A stretch of 15,778 nucleotides of DNA. Origin: Butyricicoccus_A sp964513445. Lineage in GTDB: Bacteria > Bacillota > Clostridia > Oscillospirales > Butyricicoccaceae. A program made the translations under genes and the position numbers. The number at the start of each line of letters is the position of its first letter. The stretch's first letter is position 1. Location: assembly GCA_964513445.1 (NCBI GenBank), contig CAZEMM010000045.1, positions 1 through 15,778 on the forward strand. The letters run 5' to 3'. The notes under the pieces were generated by a model. It was not told where the DNA came from, did no database searches, and saw nothing but the letters and a program-made list of their open reading frames with translations. This document shows positions 6,174 to 14,122 of the stretch, piece by piece.

Positions 6174-8180
6174 TTGGATAAGCGCTTATCCCGCATTATT
6201 GAGCCGGGCTTTAGTCTGTATTTTATCGTATTTCTGCTGTTTGCATGTGCCAGCGCGTTTTTTTCGCTGTATCTGGCGATATTTGATCTGGCGGTGTGCG
6301 CGGTGCTTTATGTGTATTACGGCGTTGTCATGAAGCGCCGTCAGCGCGACGTGCGGCACTATCTGGAGGAGCTTTCGGACAACATTGATATTGAGGAGCA
6401 GCAGACGCTCTCTCAGTTCCCGCTTCCGATGACCGTGTGCATGATCGGCACCGGTCAGATCGTGTGGTGCAACGAGCAGTTCAATCAGGTCTACGACATG
6501 GAGGACAGCCTGTTTGACGTCGTGCTGGAGGATATCGTGCCCGGCTTTGACGCCACATGGCTGATGGAGAAGCGCGCGGCGTATCCGTCCGAGGTAAAGA
6601 TTGACGACAAATATTATATGGTGATCGGCTCGCTCGTCAAGCCGCAGGACAACAGCACGCCGGTGCTCATGACGCTGTACTGGATCGACTCGACCGAGCT
6701 GGTGCATCTGCGCCGCGAATATGAGGAGAGCCGCCCCGTTGTCTCGATCATTTCCATCGACAATTACGAGGAGCTGGTCAAAAACGTCAGCGACTCGGAA
6801 AAGGCGACGCTGCTCGCGGCTGTGGACAACCGCATTGGCGAGTGGGCGAAAAATGTACACGGAGTCCTGCGGAAATATGACCGCGATAAATATATCTTTG
6901 TCATTGAGGAGCGCGATTTTTCCGCCATTGCGCAGGCGAAATTTTCTGTGCTGGACTCGGTGCGCTCCATCATCTCGCGCGAGGGCATCAACGCGACGCT
7001 GTCGATCGGCATCGGACGGGACGGGCGTTCCTTGCAGGAAAAATATGAGTTTGCCGCACTTGCGCTGGAGATGGCGCTCTCGCGCGGCGGCGACCAGGCC
7101 GTCATCAAAAACCGGTTTGCGTTTGAGTTTTTCGGCGGCGTGAGCAAGGAGGTCGAAAAGCGCACGAAGGTCAAATCGCGCGTCATGGCCAATGCGCTCG
7201 GCCAGCTCATGCGCGATTCGTCGCAGGTGTTCGTCATGGGACATGGCAATTCCGACATTGACGCGCTGGGCGCGGCGGTCGGCGTGGTCTGCGCGGCGCG
7301 CAGCCGCGGCAAGCAGGTGCACATCGTCATCCGGCGCGCACAGACGCTTGCGGTGCCGCTGCTGGAGAAGCTGGAGGCAAGCGGCGAATATACCGATGTG
7401 CTCATCGAGCCGGAGCGCGCGGCGGAAATGGTGGATTCCAGCAGCCTGATGGTTGTGGTGGATACCAACCGGCCGGACTTTGTCGAGGCGCCCGAGCTGC
7501 TCGCGCGGTTTCGCCGTGTCGCGGTCATCGATCACCATCGCCGTGCAGCGGATTATATCGAAAACTGCGCGGTCAATATGCATGAACCGTCCGCATCCTC
7601 CGCCAGCGAGCTGGTGAGTGAGCTGCTGCAATACATGGTACCCAATCAGACCATCAGCCGGATCGAGGCGGAAAGCCTGTTGGCGGGCATCTATCTCGAC
7701 ACCAAGGGCTTTACCATCAAGGCGGGCGTGCGCACATTTGAGGCGGCGGCGTATCTCAAGCGCGCCGGTGCGGATATGACTGTGGTCAAGCGCATGTTCC
7801 AAAGCTCGTTTGACGACTATATGCTGCGGGAACGCCTGATTGCAAAGGCACGCCCGATTGCGGGCGGCGTCGTCATCGCGGTAGCGGATTTTGAGACGAC
7901 GCGTCCGACGGCGGCGCAGGCGGCGGATGAGCTGCTCAATATTATCGGTGTGCGCGCCAGCGTTGTTGCGTTCCCATGTGGGCGGGATGTAGCGGTTTCC
8001 GCCCGTTCAATGGGCGCGGTCAACGTGCAGGTCATCGCGGAGACACTCGGCGGCGGCGGCAGCCTGACGGCGGCGGGCGCGCTGATGAAAAACTGTGATT
8101 ATAAGATTGCCGAGGCCAAAATCCAGCGCGCGGTAGAGGTTTATCTCGACCAGAAAAACGCGCAGGAGGCCGATGAATAA
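6174..8180 (+). CDS. gdpP: cyclic-di-AMP phosphodiesterase GdpP (PAS, degenerate GGDEF, DHH/DHHA1)
   Basis: GdpP hydrolyses c-di-AMP to pApA at the membrane and so sets the level of this osmolyte and cell-wall signal. The 668-residue protein has two N-terminal membrane helices (about 14-32 and 34-53), a PAS-like domain (about 75-190) and a degenerate GGDEF domain (about 195-330). The DHH phosphoesterase domain follows: GHGNSDIDALG has H357, D361 and D363, VVVDTNRPD has D430, and IDHHRR has D453-H454-H455. The DHHA1 domain carries SARSMGAVNVQVIAETLGGGG near the end. One oddity is Ser630 directly after GGGG where His is usual. I place the start at TTG 6174 because AGGAGG (6158-6163) lies 10 nt upstream and the resulting length matches B. 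subtilis GdpP. ATG 6120 lies only about 15 nt after the predicted transcription start and has no ribosome binding site. It heads the gdpP-rplI-dnaB order common in Firmicutes. Confidence 0.94.
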   Translation: MDKRLSRIIEPGFSLYFIVFLLFACASAFFSLYLAIFDLAVCAVLYVYYGVVMKRRQRDVRHYLEELSDNIDIEEQQTLSQFPLPMTVCMIGTGQIVWCNEQFNQVYDMEDSLFDVVLEDIVPGFDATWLMEKRAAYPSEVKIDDKYYMVIGSLVKPQDNSTPVLMTLYWIDSTELVHLRREYEESRPVVSIISIDNYEELVKNVSDSEKATLLAAVDNRIGEWAKNVHGVLRKYDRDKYIFVIEERDFSAIAQAKFSVLDSVRSIISREGINATLSIGIGRDGRSLQEKYEFAALALEMALSRGGDQAVIKNRFAFEFFGGVSKEVEKRTKVKSRVMANALGQLMRDSSQVFVMGHGNSDIDALGAAVGVVCAARSRGKQVHIVIRRAQTLAVPLLEKLEASGEYTDVLIEPERAAEMVDSSSLMVVVDTNRPDFVEAPELLARFRRVAVIDHHRRAADYIENCAVNMHEPSASSASELVSELLQYMVPNQTISRIEAESLLAGIYLDTKGFTIKAGVRTFEAAAYLKRAGADMTVVKRMFQSSFDDYMLRERLIAKARPIAGGVVIAVADFETTRPTAAQAADELLNIIGVRASVVAFPCGRDVAVSARSMGAVNVQVIAETLGGGGSLTAAGALMKNCDYKIAEAKIQRAVEVYLDQKNAQEADE

Positions 8181-8241
8181 AATATGATGCGAGTATGGCA
8201 GGCAGCCCGGTGCGCCTGCGCATTTGGAAGGAGTTCATAGT

Positions 8242-8691
8242 ATGAAGGTCATTTTACAGCAGGATGTCAAGGGCAAGGGAAAAAAGGGACAGCTTGTTGA
8301 GGTATCCGAGGGCTATGGCAGAAACTTTCTGCTGCCGAAGGGCCTGGCGATTGCCGCGACGGCGGATAATATTAACGTGATGAAGCAGGCAGAGGCATCG
8401 CGTGCGCATCGCGAGGCGGTCGAGCGCGCCGAGGCGCAGGACATTGCGGCAAAGCTGGAAAACAGCATTGTCCACGTTACGGCGAAGGGCGGAACGAGCG
8501 GCCGGATTTTCGGCTCGGTCACCAGCAAGGAGATCGCGTCCCAGCTTAAGAAGGAGTACGGACTGGACGTCGGCAAGCAGAAGATCGTCCTGAAGGAGGC
8601 CATCAAGACGTTCGGCACCTATGAATTGAAGGTCAAGCTGTACCCTGAGGTGGTCGGCAAGCTGAAGGTGCAGGTCACCGAGGCGGAGTGA
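8242..8691 (+). CDS. rplI: 50S ribosomal protein L9
   Basis: The 149-residue protein matches bacterial L9 in length. The N-terminal domain begins MKVILQQDVKGKGKKGQLVEV and contains the highly conserved GYGRNFLLPKGLA (residues 29-41), which binds 23S rRNA. The long connecting helix runs through the Ala/Glu-rich stretch at about 45-75, and the C-terminal domain contains GRIFGSVTSKEIA. The start at 8242 follows GGAAGGAG (8226-8233) by 8 nt; an in-frame ATG at 8224 has no site. A weak GC-rich inverted repeat at 8198-8219 lies in the 61-nt gap after gdpP, without a T-run, so it is not a clear terminator. Co-transcription with gdpP and dnaB is likely. Confidence 0.98.
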   Translation: MKVILQQDVKGKGKKGQLVEVSEGYGRNFLLPKGLAIAATADNINVMKQAEASRAHREAVERAEAQDIAAKLENSIVHVTAKGGTSGRIFGSVTSKEIASQLKKEYGLDVGKQKIVLKEAIKTFGTYELKVKLYPEVVGKLKVQVTEAE

Positions 8692-8716
8692 AAACAGCGG
8701 TTGGAGGAGGGGCATC

Positions 8717-10054
8717 ATGCCGATAGATGAACTGTTGGCGCGGCAGCAGCCGCAGGCGTTGGAAGCAGAGCAGGCCGTCATCGGCTCAATGCTGATCGAT
8801 CCCTCTTGCATTCCGGAGGTCATTGAGCTGCTGCGTCCCGAGGACTTTTATGCGGAGGAGAACCGCCGCATTTTCGAGACAATCTTTTCCATGTTTACCG
8901 ATTCGCTGCGCATTGACGCGGTGACGGTGCTCAATGAGCTGAAGATCAACGGCATTTACGATGAGGCAGGCGGCCGCGCCTATCTCGGCCAGCTCATGGA
9001 TGTGACACCGACGTCGGCAGGCGTGCGGGAATATGCGCGCATTATCCGCGACAAAAGCATGCTGCGCGAGGTCGCGGCGGCGGGTGCGGACATTCAGGCG
9101 ATGGCGATTGAGGGCGCGGGCGAGGCCGGCGATATCGCGGAGGCCGCCGAGCAAAAAATCTATGCCGTGCGGCACGGCAGAGAAGTGCAGGGCCTTGCGC
9201 CCATCAAGAGCATCATTTTAGATGTATACAACCGGCTGGATGAGCTGGCGCAGAGTGAAAACGGCCTGCCCGGCCTTCCGACCGGCTTTCATGACCTTGA
9301 CCGCAGGCTGACTGGCCTGAACAAGTCCGACCTCATTCTTATTGCGGCCAGACCGGGCATGGGCAAGACCGCGTTTTCGCTCAATGTCGCGCTGTACGCG
9401 GCAAAGCATTCGGATAAGGATATCGTGTTGTTCCAGCTTGAGATGAGCAGGGATCAGCTGGCGTCCCGCCTGCTGGCGCAGGAGGCGGCCATTGATTCGC
9501 AAAAGCTAAAGACGGGCGAGCTGGAGCCGGACGACTGGACGAAGATCGCGCGAGCGTCCAACACGCTCGCCAAGACGCATATCTATGTGGATGACAATCC
9601 GACAATCACGGTTGCGGAGATCAAGGCGAAATGCCGCAGATTGGGCGACAATCTCGGCCTGATCGTCATAGACTATTTGCAGCTGATGCAGTCGGGGCGG
9701 CGCACGGAAAACCGCGTCAATGAGGTCGCGGAAATCTCCCGCGCGATGAAGATCATGGCGAAGGAGCTGAATGTGCCTGTCATCTGCCTCTCGCAGCTGT
9801 CGCGTGCGGTGGAAAAGCGTGAGGACAAGCGGCCGATGCTGTCCGATCTGCGCGAATCCGGCGCGATTGAACAGGATGCGGATATCGTCCTGTTTATTTA
9901 TCGCGATGAATATTATGACGATGAGAGCGAGGAAAAAAACAACGCGGAGGTCATCATTGCAAAAAACCGGCACGGTGCGACGGGTACGGTCTCGCTGCAA
10001 TGGATCGGCCAGTATACGACGTTTTACAATCAGGATCGGGTGCATGACACATGA
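8717..10054 (+). CDS. dnaB: replicative DNA helicase DnaB (DnaC in Bacillus naming)
   Basis: The 445-residue protein is the hexameric helicase that unwinds DNA at the replication fork. The N-terminal primase-interacting domain begins LEAEQAVIGSMLIDP (residues 14-28), with a linker around residues 150-180. The RecA-like domain has Walker A ARPGMGKT (Lys217) and Walker B LIVIDYLQLM (Asp319). Motif VICLSQLSRAVEKR and the C-terminal segment SDLRESGAIEQDADIVLFIYRDEYY follow as in the family. Length is normal and no intein is present. GGAGGAGGGG lies just upstream of the ATG. Its last codons overlap tilS by 4 nt (ATGA), suggesting coupled translation. Confidence 0.98.
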   Translation: MPIDELLARQQPQALEAEQAVIGSMLIDPSCIPEVIELLRPEDFYAEENRRIFETIFSMFTDSLRIDAVTVLNELKINGIYDEAGGRAYLGQLMDVTPTSAGVREYARIIRDKSMLREVAAAGADIQAMAIEGAGEAGDIAEAAEQKIYAVRHGREVQGLAPIKSIILDVYNRLDELAQSENGLPGLPTGFHDLDRRLTGLNKSDLILIAARPGMGKTAFSLNVALYAAKHSDKDIVLFQLEMSRDQLASRLLAQEAAIDSQKLKTGELEPDDWTKIARASNTLAKTHIYVDDNPTITVAEIKAKCRRLGDNLGLIVIDYLQLMQSGRRTENRVNEVAEISRAMKIMAKELNVPVICLSQLSRAVEKREDKRPMLSDLRESGAIEQDADIVLFIYRDEYYDDESEEKNNAEVIIAKNRHGATGTVSLQWIGQYTTFYNQDRVHDT

Positions 10055-11340
10055 TGCGCACAGTGAAGGAGACGATCCGGAGGTATGCAATGCTGCCCGC
10101 AGGTGCGCGGGTGCTGTGCGGGCTGTCCGGCGGCGCGGATTCCGTGGCGCTCACGCTTTGTCTCAGGGAATTGGGCTATGACGTGTGCGCCTGCCACCTG
10201 CATCACGGTCTGCGCGGTGCGGACGCGGATGCGGACGCGGCGTTTTGTGCGCAGCTGTGCACGCAGCAGAATATTGCGTGCATCGTGGAGCGATGTGACG
10301 CGCTCGCGGAAGCCAAACGTACCGGACAGTCGTTTGAGACGGCGGCGCGTACGCTGCGGTATGATTTTTTTGAACGCTGTGCGCGTACGCTGCACGCGGA
10401 TTTTATCGCGACGGCGCACAATGCGGACGATAATCTGGAGACCATGCTGTTTCATTTGATACGCGGCACAGGCCCTGCGGGGCTGGCGGGCATTCCGCCG
10501 GTGCGCGAAAATATCGTCCGGCCGCTGATCGCGGTGCAGCGGCGGGAAATCGAGGACTATCTGCGCGCACGCGGACAGCAGTGGCGCACAGACGCGACCA
10601 ATTTGGATGACGGCTGTACACGCAACCGCATCCGGCATCATGTGATACCCGCCCTGCGGGATATTGAGCCGCGCGCCGCGGTGCATGCGGCGCATACGGC
10701 GGCATTGCTGCGGCAGGACAACGCCTGCCTGGAGGCGCAGGCGGACGGCTGTGACACACGCATCGAGACGCTCCGCACGCTGCCGATGGCGGTGCGCGCG
10801 CGGGCAGTGCGCAGGCTGCTGAAAGCAGCGGACACGCCGATGGGCGAGGTCACCGCCGCGCATATCGAGCAGGTGTGCGCGCTGACGGAGAAGGCAAGCG
10901 GAACGGTTAGCCTGCCGGGACATCGCATTGCCGTACGGCGCGGCGCGGCGCTCTGCGTGGAACACGCGCCGTCTCAGCCGCAGGAGATCGAGATTGACTG
11001 GGAGACACCGGTGCGCTTCGGTGCATATACGCTGCAAATTGTGAGAAAAATATCGGATATTCACAGTTCGTTCAAGCAATATCCGATTTGTTATGCTACA
11101 ATAAGGAAGAGCAAGCTGACCGTGCGGACGTGGAGGCCATCCGACCGCATGACGCTGCCGGGCGCGCGAGGGGCGCGCACACTCAAACGGCTGTACCGCG
11201 AGCGCGGCATTGCGCCGCCTGTGCGCGATACGCTTCCGGTGCTGTGTGCGGATGATGTAATCGTCGCCGCGGCGGGCATTGGCACGGACTTCCGGTTTGC
11301 GGGAAATGACAGTATGTTCGAGATTTTCACAGATAGATAG
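10051..11340 (+). CDS. tilS: tRNA(Ile)-lysidine synthase
   Basis: TilS uses ATP and lysine to convert C34 of the CAU-anticodon tRNA-Ile2 to lysidine, changing its decoding from AUG to AUA. The 429-residue protein has the PP-loop SGGADS (residues 26-31), followed by CHLHHGLRGADAD (48-60), ATAHNADDNLETMLFHLIRG and the RNRIRHHVIPAL helix, all hallmarks of the family. A C-terminal tRNA-binding domain (WRPSDRM, then TLKRLYRERGI) is present, so the protein is full length for the long type. Translation begins at one of two tandem ATG codons, the first overlapping the dnaB stop. Bases 11041-11110, encoding the linker before the C-terminal domain, are distinctly AT-rich and hold a promoter-like sequence. 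The following genes hpt and ftsH are its classical partners. Confidence 0.97.
   Translation: MMRTVKETIRRYAMLPAGARVLCGLSGGADSVALTLCLRELGYDVCACHLHHGLRGADADADAAFCAQLCTQQNIACIVERCDALAEAKRTGQSFETAARTLRYDFFERCARTLHADFIATAHNADDNLETMLFHLIRGTGPAGLAGIPPVRENIVRPLIAVQRREIEDYLRARGQQWRTDATNLDDGCTRNRIRHHVIPALRDIEPRAAVHAAHTAALLRQDNACLEAQADGCDTRIETLRTLPMAVRARAVRRLLKAADTPMGEVTAAHIEQVCALTEKASGTVSLPGHRIAVRRGAALCVEHAPSQPQEIEIDWETPVRFGAYTLQIVRKISDIHSSFKQYPICYATIRKSKLTVRTWRPSDRMTLPGARGARTLKRLYRERGIAPPVRDTLPVLCADDVIVAAAGIGTDFRFAGNDSMFEIFTDR
11052..11087. repeat. inverted repeat inside tilS next to a promoter-like -10
   Basis: ATCGGATATT (11052-11061) and AATATCCGAT (11078-11087) are perfect 10-bp inverted arms separated by 16 nt. 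They lie in an AT-rich island within an otherwise GC-rich gene, immediately upstream of an extended -10 box. It could be an operator or an RNA hairpin, or be chance. Confidence 0.5.
11094..11102 (+). promoter_or_regulatory. possible internal promoter (extended -10) for hpt-ftsH
   Basis: TGCTACAAT (11094-11102) matches an extended -10 element. The -35 region is weak; TTCAAG at 11071 has a 20-nt spacer. A start near 11109 would give hpt a leader of about 255 nt lying inside tilS. Confidence 0.4.
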
Positions 11341-11358
11341 GAGATTAGATAGGAGATA
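11335..11358 (+). repeat. tandem 12-nt duplication carrying two Shine-Dalgarno copies
   Basis: AGATAGGAGATT (11335-11346) is followed directly by AGATAGGAGATA (11347-11358), covering the tilS stop codon and the hpt ribosome binding site. Each copy contains AGGAGA; the second is 7 nt before the hpt ATG and is the functional one by spacing. Confidence 0.75.
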
Positions 11359-11363
11359 GGGCT

Positions 11364-11903
11364 ATGAAACAGGACATCGAGAAGGTATTGCTATCGCAGG
11401 AATGTATTGCGCAAAGGGTCAGAGAGATCGGCGCGCAGATCACAAGGGACTACGAGGGGAAAAACCCCATCATTATCAGTGTGCTTAAAGGCTCGTTTAT
11501 GTTTATGGCAGACCTTGTGCGCGCCATTGAGACTCCGTGCACCATTGATTTTATGTGCGTTTCCAGCTACGGCTCGGGCGCTACCTCCTCCGGCGAGGTA
11601 AAGATCACGAAGGATTTTGACAACAGTATTGAGGGCCGCGATGTTATTATTGTCGAGGATATTCTGGACAGCGGCCGTACACTGAGCTATCTGATGAAGA
11701 CATTACAGGCGCGCGGCGCGGCTTCTATCGCGCTGTGTACGTTTTTAGATAAGCCGGATCGCCGTGTCGTTCCGGTTGAGGTCGCCTATTGCGGCTTCAC
11801 CGTCCCGGATTCGTTTATTGTCGGTTATGGCCTGGATTACGACCAGCGCTACCGCAATCTCCCCTATATTGGTGTGCTCAAGCCGTCGGTATATGGGGAA
11901 TAA
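11364..11903 (+). CDS. hpt: hypoxanthine phosphoribosyltransferase
   Basis: The 179-residue enzyme salvages hypoxanthine (and usually guanine) by transferring phosphoribose from PRPP, making IMP or GMP. The PRPP-binding motif VIIVEDILDSGRTL (residues 94-107) has the acidic pair Glu98-Asp99 and the phosphate loop DSGRT. LKGSFMF (41-47) and the flexible-loop region SSYGSGATSSGEVKI (67-81) precede it, and the purine-contacting VPDSFIVGYGLDYDQRYRNL lies near the end. Length is standard. The start follows the second AGGAGA of a duplicated ribosome binding site by 7 nt. In B. subtilis the equivalent gene (hprT) also sits between tilS and ftsH. Confidence 0.97.
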   Translation: MKQDIEKVLLSQECIAQRVREIGAQITRDYEGKNPIIISVLKGSFMFMADLVRAIETPCTIDFMCVSSYGSGATSSGEVKITKDFDNSIEGRDVIIVEDILDSGRTLSYLMKTLQARGAASIALCTFLDKPDRRVVPVEVAYCGFTVPDSFIVGYGLDYDQRYRNLPYIGVLKPSVYGE

Positions 11904-11908
11904 ATTCT

Positions 11909-11922
11909 TCCGTAGCTACGGA
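11909..11922. repeat. perfect 14-bp palindrome before ftsH
   Basis: TCCGTAGCTACGGA is perfectly self-complementary and lies between the hpt stop codon and the ftsH ribosome binding site (AGGAG, 11925-11929). It has no loop and no T-run, so it is not an intrinsic terminator; a dimeric regulator site or a translation-modulating hairpin is possible. Confidence 0.6.
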
Positions 11923-11941
11923 TGAGGAGTGAGATAAACCT

Positions 11942-13996
11942 TTGAGTAACAAACCATCGAACACAAATCGGATGAAGGGCATGGGCTTCTATGCCATCAT
12001 TCTGATACTTTTAGTGATTACAGTGTCCGTGCTGCTGCAGCAGAACAGCGCGCCGGAGGTCACGTATTCACAGGTCGTGGATGCCTTTGAATCGGAGCAG
12101 GTGACCAGCTTTGTCATCGACGGCGGGACGCTGACCGCGCAGCTCAAGGATAAAAGCCAGCTGGTGTATGTGCTGCCGAGCGAAACGCTGTTTTTCGAGG
12201 ATCTCAACGAGCTGATCGACGAGCAGCATCAGGCGGGTATCATCGAGGAGTATGATTGGAAAACCACAGAGATCCCGTGGTGGGCGAGCCTGATCCCGTA
12301 TCTCGTGCTCATCGTGATTTTCGGCCTGTTCTGGTATTTTATGTTCAGCAAGCAGGATGGCGGCGGACGCGGCGCGATGCAGTTTGGCAAGGCGCGCGCG
12401 AAATTGGCGTCCGACGACAGCCGCAAGGTGACATTTCAGGATGTGGCCGGTGCGGATGAAGAGAAGGCGGAGCTGGAGGAGATCGTTGAATTTTTGAAAA
12501 ATCCCCAAAAGTTCACCGCCATCGGCGCGCGTATCCCGAAGGGCGTGCTGCTGGTCGGCCCTCCGGGCACCGGCAAGACGCTGCTGGCGCGCGCGGTCTC
12601 CGGCGAGGCGGGCGTACCGTTCCTGTCCATCTCCGGCTCAGACTTTGTCGAGCTGTATGTCGGCGTCGGCGCATCGCGCGTGCGCGACCTGTTTGAGCAG
12701 GCAAAGAAAAATTCACCGGCGATTGTGTTCATCGACGAGATCGACGCGGTCGGTCGTCACAGAGGCGCGGGTCTTGGCGGCGGACATGACGAGCGCGAGC
12801 AGACGCTCAATCAGCTGCTGGTCGAGATGGACGGCTTCGGCGCAAACGAAGGCGTTATTGTCATTGCGGCGACCAACCGTCAGGATATTCTGGATCCCGC
12901 GCTGCTGCGCCCGGGACGCTTTGACCGTCAGGTCTATGTCGGCGCGCCCGATATGAAGGGACGCGAGGCAATTTTGCAGGTACATGCGCGCGGCAAGCAG
13001 TTTGACCCGGATGTCCGGTTCGATTCGATCGCAAAATCCACCGCCGGCTTTACCGGCGCGGATCTGGAGAACCTGCTCAATGAGGCGGCGTTGCTGGCCG
13101 CGCGCCGCAATAAGCGCCTGATCAGCATGGAGGATATTGAGGATTCGTTCCTCAAGGTCATCATGGGCACGGAGAAGAAGAGCCGCGTGATGAGTGCGAA
13201 GGAAATTCGCCTGACCGCATATCACGAGGCCGGTCATGCCGTTGTCACCCGTTTGCTGCCGACGCAGGATCCGGTGCATCAGATTTCCATTGTGCCGCGC
13301 GGGCGCGCGGGCGGCTTTACGATGAGCCTGCCGCAGGAGGATAAGTTCTACGCCTCGAAAAATGAGATGCGCGAGAACATCATCACACTGCTGGGCGGTC
13401 GCGTGGCGGAAAAGCTGACGATGGATGATATATCCACCGGCGCCTCCAACGACATCGAACGCGCGACGCAGCTGGCGCGCGCCATGGTCACCAAGTATGG
13501 CATGAGCGACCGCATTGGCCCGATCAACTACGGCGCGGGACAGGAGGAGGTCTTCCTCGGCCGCGACTTTGCGCAGAGCAAAAACTTCTCGGAGGAAATT
13601 GCGTCGGAGATCGACGCGGAGATTCGTCATATCATCACGGAGGCCTATGAAACCTGCGAGGAAATGCTTCGCGCGCATATGGATGTGCTGAAGAACGTCG
13701 CAGAGTACCTCATCCGCAATGAGACAATGGATGGCGAGGCGTTTGAAAAGATGTTTAACGGCGAGAGCGTGCCGGATCATGCGCGCGGCGAGCAGCTGTT
13801 CCATTTGGAGCGCGGCGCGGCACATACGGCGGCAGAGAAGCCGGAGAACAGCGAAAACGCTGCGGAGCCTGCGGAGGATGAACCGCAGCAGGCGCCCGAT
13901 CTCAGCGCCGCGCCGGCTGATTCCACGGAGGATACGTCGGAGCAGCCATCGGACGATACGCCGGAGCAATCATCGGACGATACGGACGCAGAGTAA
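11942..13996 (+). CDS. ftsH: ATP-dependent zinc metalloprotease FtsH
   Basis: FtsH is a membrane-anchored hexameric AAA+ protease that degrades unassembled membrane proteins and short-lived regulators. The 684-residue protein has helix 1 (about 15-33), an extracytoplasmic domain (about 35-112) and helix 2 (114-136). The AAA module carries Walker A GPPGTGKT (Lys212), Walker B VFIDEID (Asp265-Glu266) and the second region of homology ATNRQDILDPALLRPGRFDR. The zinc site is HEAGH (428-432), with the third ligand Asp expected in the STGASNDIERAT region. The C-terminal tail of about 60 residues is acidic, low-complexity and contains a short tandem repeat. I use the TTG start at 11942 because AGGAG (11925-11929) is upstream, although its 12-nt spacing is long; the next in-frame ATG (11972) has no such site and lies just before helix 1. 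Confidence 0.97.
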   Translation: MSNKPSNTNRMKGMGFYAIILILLVITVSVLLQQNSAPEVTYSQVVDAFESEQVTSFVIDGGTLTAQLKDKSQLVYVLPSETLFFEDLNELIDEQHQAGIIEEYDWKTTEIPWWASLIPYLVLIVIFGLFWYFMFSKQDGGGRGAMQFGKARAKLASDDSRKVTFQDVAGADEEKAELEEIVEFLKNPQKFTAIGARIPKGVLLVGPPGTGKTLLARAVSGEAGVPFLSISGSDFVELYVGVGASRVRDLFEQAKKNSPAIVFIDEIDAVGRHRGAGLGGGHDEREQTLNQLLVEMDGFGANEGVIVIAATNRQDILDPALLRPGRFDRQVYVGAPDMKGREAILQVHARGKQFDPDVRFDSIAKSTAGFTGADLENLLNEAALLAARRNKRLISMEDIEDSFLKVIMGTEKKSRVMSAKEIRLTAYHEAGHAVVTRLLPTQDPVHQISIVPRGRAGGFTMSLPQEDKFYASKNEMRENIITLLGGRVAEKLTMDDISTGASNDIERATQLARAMVTKYGMSDRIGPINYGAGQEEVFLGRDFAQSKNFSEEIASEIDAEIRHIITEAYETCEEMLRAHMDVLKNVAEYLIRNETMDGEAFEKMFNGESVPDHARGEQLFHLERGAAHTAAEKPENSENAAEPAEDEPQQAPDLSAAPADSTEDTSEQPSDDTPEQSSDDTDAE
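13931..13984 (+). repeat. 24-nt tandem repeat encoding the FtsH acidic tail
   Basis: Two 24-nt units (13931-13954 and 13955-13978) differ at only a few bases and encode DTSEQPSD and DTPEQSSD. A third copy starts GATACG at 13979 and then breaks off. It looks like a recent in-frame duplication in a disordered tail. Confidence 0.8.
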
Positions 13997-14012
13997 AAAG
14001 TAATATAAATTG

Positions 14013-14045
14013 AAAACAGCAGGGCGAGAATCCCTGCTGTTTTTT
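14013..14045 (+). terminator. intrinsic terminator after ftsH
   Basis: AAAACAGCAGGG (14013-14024) pairs with CCCTGCTGTTTT (14032-14043) across a 7-nt loop and runs into six T in total. It lies 17 nt after the ftsH stop codon and ends the gdpP-to-ftsH cluster. The opposite strand has four T, so weak bidirectional action is possible. A second small hairpin, CGCGGC/GCCGCG (14051-14067), follows. Confidence 0.93.
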
Positions 14046-14122
14046 GCGCGCGCGGCTTTTCGCCGCGGGCGTTTTGTCGAAGTCCCCCGTGCAGCCGGAA
14101 AAATCAGGCAGGTTGGACAAAT

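Noticed and set aside
8198..8219. GCAGGC/GCCTGC inverted repeat between gdpP and rplI
   Set aside because: The stem is only 6 bp with a 10-nt loop and no T-run, so I do not call it a terminator.
14051..14067. Second GC-rich hairpin after the ftsH terminator
   Set aside because: The following GGCGTTTT is a poor T-run. At best it is a backup to the strong terminator just before it.
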